Below, in pieces: positions 1-9,092 of a DNA stretch of 20,276 nucleotides. Location: positions 1 to 20,276 of the forward strand of contig JBBHKE010002110.1 in the NCBI GenBank assembly GCA_037447655.1, written 5' to 3'. Made by a program: the position numbers and the translations under genes. The DNA comes from Zygnema cylindricum (Eukaryota > Streptophyta > Zygnematophyceae > Zygnematales > Zygnemataceae). Under the pieces are notes generated by a model. It saw only the letters and a list, made by a program, of their open reading frames with translations. It was not told the DNA's origin and made no database searches. Each line of letters opens with the position of its first letter. Within the stretch, counting starts at the first letter, position 1.

Positions 1-618
1 TCAAAGATCCAAATTACCATAACCAAACAATTAGAATGTATAATTTTTTCCAAAATTTTCAAATTCTTAAATAGCGTACACCACGGTAATTATTTTTATA
101 CGCTAAAAAAACTTACACGCTAATAACAATTGGCGGTGTAGATTACTAAAAGTAATGTTTTTTTTTAGGCCTAAAATTATTTGACTTTTCCACACTATTT
201 GTGGTAAGTGTTGTTGATGTTGAGACCAGTATTGGGGAGGGAGAGCGGAAGGTGATAGGGAGAGGGATAGGGAGAGGGAGGGGAAGAGGGGTAGGGAGGG
301 CGAGGGAGAGGGAGAGGGAAAGTAGAAGGGGATTGGGAGAGGGAGGTGACGAGGTAGAGTAGAAGGGGATTGGGAGAGAGAGCCAGGGAGAAAAGTGAAG
401 AGGGAGAGGGAGGGGAAGAGGGAGAGGGTGGGGAAGAGGGAGAGGGCGGGGAAGAGGGAGTGGGGAAACTGTCCCAAGTACCAAAATATAAAACAACAAT
501 TTACAAATAAACGAACCCATTTGAGTAATATTTTTTCTTCTTTCTTTTTTCTTATTCCTGTCTCTTTATTTCTTTTTTCTTCTTTTTTTTTTCTTTTTTT
601 TTCTTTTTTTGGGGGCAG
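1..618 (+). other. Probable TELO2 intron ending at 618, with GA microsatellite
   Basis: No coding sequence is recognisable here. The stretch ends in a pyrimidine tract (about 532-610) followed by ggggg and cag at 616-618, which looks like the 3' splice site feeding the TELO2 exon. Open frames across the GA-rich part encode only Ser/Pro/Leu or Arg/Glu/Gly repeats and are composition artefacts. The 5' donor is not in the window, so assigning the whole interval to one intron is inference. Confidence 0.5.
230..468 (+). repeat. GA-rich (GGGAGA-type) imperfect microsatellite
   Basis: About 240 bp of almost pure purine on the + strand, made of units such as gggaga, gggaggg and ggaaga. It includes a longer near-duplicate: agtagaaggggattgggaga occurs at about 321 and again at 358. 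It lies in the presumed intron upstream of the TELO2 exon. Such mirror-symmetric purine tracts can form triplex DNA, which is inference here. Confidence 0.9.
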
Positions 619-3260
619 GTGCTGTCAAGGAGCTCTCTTCCAGGCCCTCTCAGTCAACCACTCCCTCTACCTCCTCTCTCCCCTCTCCTCACTCTACAAA
701 CCCACAAAACCGTTTAATCTCGGAAGTAAAAGACAAATCGGAGAGAGAGGCCTGGATTGGTCCGGGATCCCCGGGAAACTGGATTAATGTCCCTACCCCT
801 CTCCCTCTCCCAGGGGGAGGAGAGAGTCTCCTCTCTTGGGCTCATAAATATGAGAGAGAGATTCCCTGGAAACCCGGAACCTCGAGACTGGGAAAGCAAA
901 TTTATAGGAGAGGAGTGAGAGGAGAGAGGGAAGGGAGAGGAGGGAGAGGAAATGGAAGCGGTTTTTTGAACGGGGATAGAGTGAGAGGGGAAGGAAAGAG
1001 AGGAGAGGGAGGAGGGGGAGGAGAGGGAGGAAAAAGATACAGTTGTATTCCGGACAGAGAGAGAGGGGAAGTAGAGCGAGGAGAGGGAGAAAAGGGAGGA
1101 GCGATAGAAGAGAGAGGAGAGAGAGGAGAGAGAGGAGGGCGAGTGAACAAATTCGCGGAAATGGCTCCGGCTTTTATGTTGCCATTAATGCGAGATTTTG
1201 ACAAAGTCCAACAGGGAATGGATTGGGTGGGGAGAGATTTTGTCCTTTTGGGAGATTTGGTGTACTTTCTGGGAAGTTGCATGGAAGGAGTGGCGCAGCT
1301 TCCTCAGGCGGTGCCTCTGGGAACGGCTCTACTGGAAATGCTCCAGGCAAGGTAGGAAAATGGGGTTTTGTATATAATAATATTAATGATAATAATAATA
1401 AGAAGAAGAAGAAGAAGGAAAAGGAGAAGGAGAAGGAAAATGGGGTTTTGTTTGTGAAGTGAATATAATGACACTAATAATAAGAAGAAGAAGGAGAAGG
1501 GGAAGAAGGAGAAGGAGAAGGAGAAGGCGAAAGAGAAGGAAAAGGAGAAGGAAAAGAGGGAAAAAAAGAAGAAGATGAAGAAGAAGAGGAAGAAGAAGAG
1601 GAAGAAGAAGAAAAAGGAGAAGATGAAAAAAAAGAAGAAGAAAAAGAACAAGAAGAAGTAAAAGAAAAATTTGGTTTTTTATATATTTTGAGCGTAGAGT
1701 CTTTGTAACGTTATTAGAATCTCAAATAAGACTCCAATTTATAAATATCCGAAATTCTAAATCGCAGTTTATCGAAAATTTCAAGTTAAAAATACTAATA
1801 ATACAATACAAAAATGAAGATGTTTTTTTTGTTTGGATTGCGTAACTAAATGAACTACGTGGATTTTAAACACAATATACAACATAATTGGATATTATTT
1901 AATGCATTATAAATAAAACCATTAAATAGTGTTTCATATTTGGGTTAAACCTAAAGAAGTAAACGAAGATTGTTTTTCAAATGGGTCATTTTGTGGGTTT
2001 TTATCAATGTTTTTGAACTTCAAAAGTTTCAAAAACAAGTTAATATTTGTAATATTTTGAAGTTGTGGGGAAAATTTTCAGGACCGTGGGAACTCATCCG
2101 GAGGCATTTGTGAGGAGAGCCTCTCTCTTTGCCTCTATGGCAGTCATGAAATCTCTCCCTCCTCCTTCGGTGGTGGGGGCGATGGGAGAGGAGGGAAACT
2201 CTTTGGGAAAGGGTCTCTCGTGGGTGAGAGAGTGGGCAAATGTTTTAAGTACGGAAGATCCGGATGACGATTGTTGTATGGTGAGTACTTTTGGTTTTTA
2301 CTTTTTTGGTTATTCAGTTTGTTTTTGGCATTTAAACCGACGTTTCGTCGTTTTAGGACTGTGTAGGATTTTTGTGGTGTGTTTAGGATCTTTTTACTTG
2401 TTTGTTTTTATTATCTTTTTATCTCTTTTTTTTAAACTTTCTACCTTTTTATCTTTTTACCTTTTTAAAATATAATCTTGTTTTTTTTGTATGAAATATA
2501 TATTTTTATTTTTTTTTGTTAGTTTTTATTCTTCATATACATATATGTATGTATGTATATAAATAATGAAAACTAACGAAAAAAAAAACAGTTATCTTAT
2601 TATATGAAAATATAATGTACTAATTTTTGTCAACTTTTTGTGGGCAAATAACCAAAACGGAGACAATGAACCAAAGTAAATTATTTACAAAAAAACTTAT
2701 TATTTCCTTTTTCCATTTATTATAATGAAAAAACAAACTCTTATATTCTCATAATAAAATACAATAGATAGTTATATGTCTACTTCTCGAAAGAGTAAAA
2801 ACCAAAAACGGAAACAATGAACCGAAGTGCAATGATTTACTAAGAAACTTTATTTTTCCTTTTTTTTCCTCCCTCTCCCTTTCCTCTCCCTCTCTGTCTC
2901 CCTCTCCCTCTCCCTCCCTCTCCCCCTTCCCCTCCCCCCCCCTCCCTCTCCCTCTCCCTCTCCCTCTCCATCTCCATCTCCTTCCCTCCCTCCCTCCTTC
3001 CCTCCTTCCCTCCCTCCCTTTTCCTCTCCACCCCTCTAACGTCTCCCCTCTCCCTCATCTCTCTTGATCTGCTCCTGCCTCCGATTTCGCACTCTGTCCT
3101 CTCTCCCTCTCCCCCTCTTCCTCCTCCCTAAATAGCTCCTTCTTGCCTTGAAGTCCACCGCAGTATGGCTCAAAAGGCTTTAGAGAGTATGGGGAATTTT
3201 GTCAACATTTCAAAACCAATAACAGAAATAAAAAAGAAACCTCTAATTGAATTTCTCTAA
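619..3260 (+). CDS. TELO2: TELO2/Tel2-like protein, C-terminal exons (5' part outside window)
   Basis: Seen: exons 619-1351 and 2082-2280 join in frame across a GT-AG intron. They encode a region opening with VNKFAEMAPAFMLPLMRDFD (from 1143), followed by LLGDLVYFLG, HPEAFVRRASLF and DPDDDCC. Known: this order matches the C-terminal Telomere_reg-2 region of TELO2, which reads NRF..VAP.FFFPLL..FD, then LGRL..TLG, HP.AYVRR..LF and DPDEDCR. TELO2 acts with TTI1 and TTI2 to stabilise PIKK kinases such as ATM, ATR and mTOR. The first exon opens after a long pyrimidine tract and cag (616-618), with a stretch reading AVKELSS. Its residues from about 900 to 1140 are low-complexity Arg/Gly/Glu encoded by GA repeats, unusual for the family. 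The last exon (from about 3164) is tentative, because its best-looking frame (ATG at 3165, stop 3258-3260) is one base out of phase with the donor at 2281. Upstream exons lie outside the window. Confidence 0.85.
900..1140 (+). repeat. GA-rich purine tract inside the TELO2 exon
   Basis: Dense gagagg, ggagaa and gaggag units on the + strand keep the exon frame open and encode Arg/Gly/Glu runs (RRGVRGEREGRGGRG, then ERGERGERGG). The tract ends immediately before the conserved Telomere_reg-2 start at 1143. Either it is an expanded, translated microsatellite forming a disordered linker, or it hides an unrecognised intron. Confidence 0.85.
1352..2081 (+). other. TELO2 intron (730 bp)
   Basis: Donor caag|gtagga after 1351 and acceptor attttcag|gacc ending at 2081. 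Removing it joins codon AG|G and continues the TELO2 family alignment (LLEMLQAR into TVGTHPEAFVRR), which independently supports both splice sites. The first half holds a GAA/GGA-rich tract and the rest is AT-rich with no coding signal. Confidence 0.85.
1380..1662 (+). repeat. GAA/GGAGAA-rich purine microsatellite in TELO2 intron
   Basis: A near-continuous tract of aag, aagaag, ggagaa and gaagaa units, preceded by a short aat run. The segment aaaatggggttttgt recurs at about 1356 and 1437, suggesting local duplication of the edge of the tract. The minus-strand reading gives only Phe/Ser/Leu runs and is not a gene. Confidence 0.9.
2649..2863. repeat. Diverged direct duplication, offset 150 bp, in TELO2 intron
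   Basis: The segment starting accaaaacggagacaatgaa at 2651 recurs as accaaaaacggaaacaatga at 2801. Similarity extends for about 65 bp (2649-2713 and 2799-2863), covering a shared run of aaac, ttatt and tttcctttt. Offset is 150 bp. Divergence indicates an old duplication. Confidence 0.75.
2859..3130 (+). repeat. CT-rich pyrimidine microsatellite
   Basis: About 270 bp of ccctct, ccctcc and cttccc units, pyrimidine on the + strand, the opposite bias to the tracts at 230-468, 900-1140 and 1380-1662. It leads up to the proposed acceptor at 3163, so it may act as an oversized polypyrimidine tract. A minus-strand open frame here is pure Glu/Arg/Gly repeat and is not a gene. Confidence 0.9.
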
Positions 3261-4280
3261 AAGAAGTCTTAAAAAAATTAAGTATTATAGCAAATTGGAA
3301 AACGACACTTTTTTTTTTTTTTTTTTTTGTAGCCTTTTTTGGAAAAACCGTTTTTTTTTACCTTTGAGGGAAATCCGTTTTTTATCTTGTAGGAAAAACC
3401 GTTTATTGTACTGCGTTTGAAAGTAGCCGTTGTTTGTTTGACCCCTTTGTAGTTGATTTTATTTTTACCACTTTATTAAAAATCGATAATTGATCTTTAA
3501 GAGTTCAGTAAGAAAAAGAAATTAGTGATTTTTTTTACTAGAGAATGAAAGAAATTGAGTTCAACGTTGCTGATTTTTATTTTTTTTCAAAAGAGATTTT
3601 TTTGTACAAAGTTGTTTGTCTTAATAAAAACATTTTTTTTATAATCTTGTACGTAAAACCATGAAACATTTCAACTTTTATGTTGGACAAAAAAAAAAGG
3701 GGAAGAAAAAGAAAAGATTTGAGTAATTTTCTTCGTTTTTTTTGTAACTTCTAGCACCATATTTAAAAATGGGGTTTTTAAATGGTTTTAAAAAAGGCGT
3801 TAAAACTTTAAAATAGGAAGAAATTTAAATTTTTCATTAGGAAAAAGGTGATGGCACTTAGTATGTCATACTACGAGTCCCTTTTCATCCCTTTATATCC
3901 GTTTATATTTAATATTGTTGTATGCTAATGTTATTGGAAATGTCGACAACCTATAACTGTTTCGTACTATTTACATTATCTTTTTTACAAACATTAAGAA
4001 AAAAACATTAGTATTAACCCTTAACAATAGTAACCCTCTATAGTAATAGTTTTTGGTAATAAAAATACCCTTCATAATGACCCCCTTCACAATAATAAAT
4101 AATAATAATAATTAAAATTAAAATAATAATAATTATGGTTTATTAATAATAATAATAGACAATTTCCTTATTTGACGTCTTTGACCAAGCCCGGTTCAAG
4201 CTACGTGACAAAATCCTTAATGACATGTTTCTAAAATTCATTGAGAACATAAAATGTACATTTTTTCAATTCTGCGGTAC
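3261..4280. other. AT-rich intergenic stretch without a recognisable gene
   Basis: No frame shows a recognisable protein. Contents: a T20 run at 3309-3328; three loosely repeated segments of the form ggaaaaaccgttt at 3341, 3368 (gggaaatccgttt) and 3392; many poly-T and poly-A runs; and an AAT microsatellite near 4090-4157. It probably includes the TELO2 3' UTR. A possible poly(A) signal aataaa occurs near 3622, but this is not a firm call. Confidence 0.6.
4090..4157. repeat. AAT trinucleotide microsatellite
   Basis: Interrupted run of aat units (aataataaataataataataa, then taataataataatag), broken by aattaaaattaaa and a tatggttt segment. Simple sequence repeat with no coding role visible. 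Confidence 0.9.
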
Positions 4281-4481
4281 GGTACTGAATGGCGGTTATA
4301 CAGAATAAAATTCGGAAACTCGGCAATTTGATATCGCAACTTGTATCTCAATATCAACTCGATATGGTGATTGTCTCATGTTGTACAATTTTTTTTGTAC
4401 TTCTGAAGGATAATTTTTTTTATGGAATTGAACTCATTATCAGGCGTATTAGTTTGGTATATTATGGCTGACTTTATGAGC

Positions 4482-4499
4482 CAGATGGTAAACCATCTG
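4482..4499. repeat. Perfect 8-bp stem hairpin
   Basis: cagatggt and accatctg form a perfect 8-bp inverted repeat with a 2-nt spacer. It lies downstream, in minus-strand sense, of the LINE-like C-terminal fragment, so it would fall in that element's 3' untranslated region. Some non-LTR elements carry 3' hairpins recognised by their reverse transcriptase; a role here is inference. Confidence 0.6.
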
Positions 4500-4829
4500 A
4501 GTCCACGGGAACAAAAAAAGTATCATTGCAAAAACTGAAAAACTATATGTGGGGGGAATAACCAAAAAGGATAAGCACGGCAAAAGCAACGAAAATACAA
4601 AAAGGTAGCAAGTAAACCGATAACACCCAAAGAAGCAAAAAACAACAAACGAAACATCTAAGGAAAGATCCAACATGTGTCGACAAAACCCCAACATAAC
4701 TTAAAATTTACGAAAAGTAACCACATAAGTCCCCGAATCTCGAAGGAGCACGATGTGGGAGTTCCGGAAAACGTTGACGGTCCATAATTGCAATAGACGA
4801 TCAAAGGAGGATAGAAGCCTCCACTCATT

Positions 4830-5348
4830 TTAGGGCCACAGATAGATGTTGACGATAAAAAGTAGTACTGAAACGGAAGGGCTCCCAAGTCCCCGCCGCT
4901 CGAACGAGCGCCGACCACAAGCACAGAGGAACTCGTCCAAAACAACACCCAAAGAACCAATTATCTCGACCACCATCAAAATGAAGCTAGCATCGCGATG
5001 AGCATAATCACGCTCCTTCCTCCTAGCCGCGTCACGGGCAGCCACACCCACATGCCAAGCTGCTTGACTGACGACTGAATCCGATGTAGGGTTCGCCAAA
5101 ACAACGTCACCAAATGTACGACACGCGCCATCGAGTTAGACAATGTCAATCCGCACGAAAGAATAATGTAGAGAACATCCTTGACAAACATAAAATCCCC
5201 CCTCAAAAGCAACAGTAGCAATGGTGTCTCCAATCGTGCCGTGTGCCTGAATCAACTCGCCCACGTGGGAGCAACGAAGCAATGGACGCCTTCAGGCTCA
5301 AGAACGTGGTCACATCAGCAACAAAAGACCCAAGCCAAGGTGGGTGAG
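4830..5348 (-). pseudogene. Non-LTR (LINE-like) retrotransposon RT protein, C-terminal remnant
   Basis: Seen on the minus strand: a stretch with GTRHD, then (after a frame change) GDTIATVAFEGGF, then GDVVLANPTSDSVVSQAAWH followed by RDAARRKERDY and a VVEIIGSLG segment. Known: LINE-like RT proteins of the K-P-x-G-G-x-R-P-I-A-V-G class carry, after the RT domain, a tail with RHD..RD, an ADVV...P motif, an Ala-rich helix ending in KxxxY, and a VE.xG motif. The order and spacing match. The reading is broken by at least one frameshift near 5225 and an in-frame stop near 5140, so it is dead. It ends abruptly at the gypsy LTR border at 5349. Possible 3' UTR continues to about 4280. Family assignment is from motif memory, not a search. 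Confidence 0.6.
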
Positions 5349-6212
5349 TGCAATAGGATTTCCTATCTCTCAAAAAAAAAATCCCATTACTACAACCAAT
5401 TTCAACCACACATTCCACACATTGGAAAATTACACATTCATATTGGAAAGAACTCACATAAGGATCAAATTTAAATTAGAAGAAGCTTCTATCCACATAA
5501 CATTAGCTTAGTCTCTTGCCCTCGTGGCTCAACCCTTCTTTTAAAGTGTTTTCCACTACCCTCCACTTTTAATAATTCTATCTTTTAACTACTAAAACAC
5601 TACTTAGTTAGTAAGAGATTTCGGTGCAAAAATGCAATTGCTCCAATTTGGTTTTAATCACTCAAGACCAAGATCACTCAAAATTTCCACAATTTTTTCC
5701 AAAGGAAAAGATGCCTACTCTTCTCTTAGACTTCCCTATTTATCCATCATCTCCTTGAACTAGCCAGGTCAGAGTCAAGGCTCTGTTAAATAGGTTTTAC
5801 GTGGGCCAATCATTGATCAGCTAGGACTTTGACTGCCCAATGCAAAAACTTGCGAAATCTCTTACTAACTATGTAGGATTTACTAACCAATCAAACGCTA
5901 TATTTCACTATGTAACATTTACGTGCAAAAGTGCGCGCCAAATGAAAGGCGACTTCGCACAAACGTGCATCGCAAATTTCACACGCGAAACTACCTACGT
6001 AATTCCATAAAGTAAAAGTGGCATTTCGTACTAAAAATTGTACGAAACGAACCATCGTGCGTACCAAACAAAATATTGATTCATTTGGTACTTTTTAAAC
6101 GTGCGCCCAAAATTCCGCGACTAGTTGGACCCTTAACCGGTTAAAATAAACACCCACTCGTTATTTTGACCTCACGCTGTTGCCTAAATACACCAATCGC
6201 TATTCATCCTTT
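5349..6212 (-). repeat. Gypsy copy 1 downstream (3') LTR
   Basis: Closely matches 11317-12165 in the same orientation from tgcaatagg (5349) to caccaatcg (about 6207). The outer end reads CA on the minus strand. The inner end directly abuts integrase sequence with no recognisable polypurine tract, so its U3 edge is probably lost. On the minus strand there is a TATA-like gataaataggg near 5738-5748. Confidence 0.85.
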
Positions 6213-6540
6213 CTGTCTGTCCATCTATCGCAGGATGATAAGAGGTACTCATTTTTAATTCAAAGCCTAAATTTTATTGCATTTCTTTCCAAAATGCAAA
6301 CATAAATTTAGAATCCCTATCACTCAGTATAGACAAGGGAACTCCATGATGTCTGACCACGTTGTCAAAATATAACTTTGCAGTATCTACAACTGAATGA
6401 GTAGTTTTGCTAGGGATAAAGATTGCCATTTTACTGAACCTATGGACTACGACCATGATACTGTCATTACTTCTAGATGTAGTAGGCAACTTGACAATAA
6501 AATCCATACTGACTGATTCCCATGGTCTTTTAGGGATGTC
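6213..6540 (-). pseudogene. Gypsy copy 1 integrase core remnant
   Basis: Minus-strand frame containing SVSMDFIVKLP, VVVHRFSKMAIFIP and LSDRDSKF, the first two Asp regions of a gypsy integrase DDE core. After a stop at about 6274 the same frame continues through GFELKMSTSYHP and GQTERMN (third catalytic Glu) and then enters LTR sequence. The C-terminal domain and the expected spacer and polypurine tract are missing. The upstream His/Cys zinc region lies at about 6560-6790 and is heavily frameshifted; it is much clearer in copy 2. Confidence 0.8.
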
Positions 6541-6936
6541 TAATGGTTTTAAGAGACCTCTAGGTTTTGGTTACTAGGTTTACTTTGTTGGCAAGGGACA
6601 CGACTTTCCACCTGTTTTTGACACCTCCTTTGCCATCCCGAGCCAAAACAATCTACTCTGCAACCGACTAAGAGTTTTATCTCAACCTAGATGTCATAAA
6701 TGCTCGTGGGCTTCTTGTAAAAGTTATTTTCTTAAGTCACCCATTTCAAGAATGCATAATCTATCCCATGTTCGCAAACACAGTAAACCATCTTCTATTC
6801 TAAAGCTTTTGACATGCCTCTCATTCAATAGGTTAGAATTCCCTCCCGAAATATTCTTACAAATCACAACAAAATAAGGATCTTTATCATAACCATTTCT
6901 TACAGCATCTAAAAACAATTCATCCAAAATTATCAC
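6541..6936 (-). pseudogene. Gypsy copy 1 RNase H-to-integrase linker and zinc-binding region
   Basis: Open stretch ending at 6724 (MIILDELFLDAVRNGYDKDP through LRTWDRLCILEMGDLRK) matches the linker before the H2C2 finger of gypsy integrases. Below it, minus-strand sequence shows EAHEHL, HLG.DKTLSRL and a PKPRGLLKPL segment in shifting frames. Comparison with copy 2 (15600-16020) confirms homology. Stops and indels make it non-functional. Confidence 0.7.
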
Positions 6937-7330
6937 TTATTTCAAAACATCTACTTAAAGGATGTGCGACTACATTTGATTTTCTAAGAATATGTTTGAC
7001 ATTAAATTTGAAATATGCCAATTTATGCATCCACCTAACCAGTCTGCCAGTCATAATCCGTGCCTCTCTTAATCTTTGTAGATAGGAGAGTGCCTTATTA
7101 TCACAATGAATTGTAAATCCTTTATTATGCAAATAAGAACGCCATTTCACCAATGTATGAACAATTGCAAGTAATTTCTTTTTCTGTGCTGGATAGTTTT
7201 TTTCAGCATCATTAAATTTCCTAGACTCAAACGCAATAGGATGAAAATGTTTGCCGAATTTTTGACTTATAACTGCACCTAGACCTTTATCAGATTAGAT
7301 GCATCAGTAGTGATATGAACTTCAAGTTCC
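6920..7330 (-). pseudogene. Gypsy copy 1 RNase H domain
   Basis: The minus-strand reading includes VKWRSYLHNKGFTIHCDNKA and LSYLQ, then FKFNVKHILRKSNVVAHPLS, the typical RNase H (RT_RNaseH) C-terminal half with the D of CDNKAL and the SN.VAD.LSR-like tail. Upstream the TTDASN start of the domain is followed by a frame change at about 7290; the same change is present in copy 2, so it predates the split of the two copies or reflects a shared ancestor. Confidence 0.8.
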
Positions 7331-8110
7331 CCTGTACGATCAGGATACACTATTGTAGGGGTAAAGGTCAACTTGCTTATTAGTTCCTCGAAAGCTCTCT
7401 TCTGATCGACTCCCCACACACACTTCTCCTTCTCCCGAAGTAAATTTGTGAAAGGTGCGGCGATCATCCTTAAGTTTCTGATAAATTTCCTGTAATAAGT
7501 GGCCAATCCCAAAAATAATCTTATGTCTGTGACATAAGCTGGTTGCTTCCAATTTTGGATTGCAGTAATTTTGGATGGATTCGTTATGACACCTTCCCCA
7601 CTGACTACATGTCCCAAAAAAATATGAAAAAGGTTTGGTTCATTAATCTTTGATAAGTATACGGTGCATTCGTCAAACCAAATGGCATCACTATCCATTC
7701 AAAATGACCGACTCTAGTTCTAAAACCAGTTTTGTCAACATATTCGGTTCTAATTGGCGACTAATTAAAGCCACTACGCAGATCAATCAAAGAAAATAAT
7801 TTAGCATCTTTCAAATGATCTATCAAATGACAAATTAAAAGTAATGGATACTTATCCTTCACCGTAATCTTGTTTAGACTACGATAGTCGACATACATTC
7901 TCAGCATTCCGTCTTTCTTTTTAACGAAGAGAACTGGTGCTCTGCACACTGATTTGCTGGGCAGCATATGTTTTTTCTCCAAAAGCTCATTGATCTGTTT
8001 CTTTAACTCCTCCTGCTCAAAGAAACGATGCTTATAAATTCCTGTGACTGGAGGATTACATCTAGGTTTAAGGTTAATAACATGTTCCACATCTCGGGAA
8101 GGTGGCCTCT
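7279..8110 (-). pseudogene. Gypsy copy 1 reverse transcriptase, active site deleted
   Basis: RT fingers and palm start are clear: [34 protein letters not shown] and [10 protein letters not shown], then FEWIVMPFG in the frame after a stop at 7761. Thumb/connection is also clear: [25 protein letters not shown] and FTNLLREKEK. Between these two parts about 160 bp present in copy 2 (14765-14930) are absent near 7626-7640. That removes the segment carrying the xxDD catalytic motif, so this copy cannot encode an active RT. Confidence 0.85.
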
Positions 8111-8381
8111 TGATAATAAGTCACTTGGGAAAACATCTCTAAATTCAAAAATCAAATCTTTAACAGCATCGTCGAATGTATTAATGTCAGTTACAAAAAT
8201 ATGATTTTGTAACCGACATTTTTGTTTTTCAAGAGTTTTAGTGGTGTCTAATTTAGGAATAACATCAATGTTATTGTTTTCTCCCCCTATAACAAGAAAG
8301 TATGATTTGTTATATCTTTTAAATGCTTTTTAAATTGTTTAGCAGTAAACAAACCATCCACTTCCAATTTGGTTATGCTAT

Positions 8382-8777
8382 TTATATGGTCCTATGCAAC
8401 TTCTTCAAATGTAATGCTTGCAAAACCTTCCAGCCGTTTTCACACTTCACTCTCAAGGTGTTAGTTTCCCAATTAATTTCAGGGTTATGTTCTGTTAACG
8501 AAGGCTTTCCCAGTATTAGCTCCTCACTACCCAAATTCATTATTTCACACACAACTTTCATTTTATGACCCTGGATATCAACTTCTATTGTGTCAGTTTG
8601 TAAATCTAATGTGAACTTATTACCATTTGCCACCTGAACATGCAAAGGTTTTTCCCTTATGACAGTAGGAATTCTATTTTCCTCTACAAACTTATGTGAA
8701 ATAAAATTATGTGTAGCACTTGAATCTACCATAACTCTCAATGGTTTCCCTTCCACTAAAGACTCGAATCTGATCAA
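8382..8777 (-). pseudogene. Gypsy copy 1 aspartic protease region
   Basis: A 131-residue open frame with VMVDSSATHNFIS near residues 16-28 and EELILGKPSL near 85-94. These match the D-S/T-G active-site loop and the hydrophobic-Ile-Leu-Gly motif of retrotransposon aspartic proteases. The active-site Gly is replaced by Ser (DSS), and copy 2 has DLS at the same place, so the family or both copies may be inactive here. It sits between the gag repeats and RT, as expected. Confidence 0.8.
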
Positions 8778-8799
8778 AGTGTGTCTGGTGTTATCGTTA

Positions 8800-8950
8800 C
8801 TTAACTGTCATAAGATAGGTCTGTTGTTAAGAGTTTTATCAGAAGGATTCTCTAAACTATGGTGTCATTGATACTTAATTGTCCTAACATATGTCTGTTG
8901 TTAAGAGTTTCATCACAAGGATTCTGTAAACTATGCACTATAGTTAGCAT
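8800..8950 (-). repeat. 74-bp tandem duplication between gag and protease (copy 1)
   Basis: ctgttgttaagagttttatc at 8821 recurs as ctgttgttaagagtttcatc at 8895, and the surrounding sequence (aaggattct.taaactatg) repeats too, giving a period of 74 bp. The same duplication with the same period occurs in copy 2 at 13466-13613, so it was present before the two copies separated. As 74 is not a multiple of three, it shifts the reading frame between gag and protease. Confidence 0.85.
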
Positions 8951-9092
8951 CATAATAAATTCACATATCTTAGCTCTTCTATTCATTAGCTTGCCCTCCA
9001 GAGTTAACTCTTTAACCTTTGGATCTGGTCAACTCAATTTCGGACTTTCAGCTAGTCTTTTCCGTTTCCCACCTCTAGGGCTTCCTTTTCAG

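Larger units (their letters stand above)
2281..3163 (+). other. TELO2 second intron (3' end tentative)
   Basis: The donor ATG|gtgagtac at 2281 is strong, and the codons before it end the DPDDDCC motif. Translation past the donor collapses into Phe/Tyr/Leu runs. The proposed acceptor is ccgcag ending at 3163, after a very long CT tract. The phase problem in the last exon means the true acceptor might differ by a few bases. Confidence 0.65.

Noticed and set aside
72-105. Inverted repeat tagcgta ... tacgcta near the left edge
   Set aside because: Only 7 bp with a 20-bp loop in AT-rich DNA; likely chance.
103-520. Minus-strand open frames of 124 residues over 103-520
   Set aside because: They are Ser/Pro/Leu runs produced by the GA microsatellite read on the other strand, with no conserved pattern.
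1304-1651. Minus-strand Phe/Leu-rich frame resembling a membrane protein
   Set aside because: Antisense of a GAA repeat in a TELO2 intron; the hydrophobicity is a composition artefact.
2840-3058. Minus-strand 72-residue Arg/Glu/Gly frame
   Set aside because: Pure translation of the CT microsatellite; no start context or family similarity.
5181-5474. Plus-strand 97-residue frame
   Set aside because: It crosses the LINE-gypsy border and is antisense to recognisable LINE motifs.
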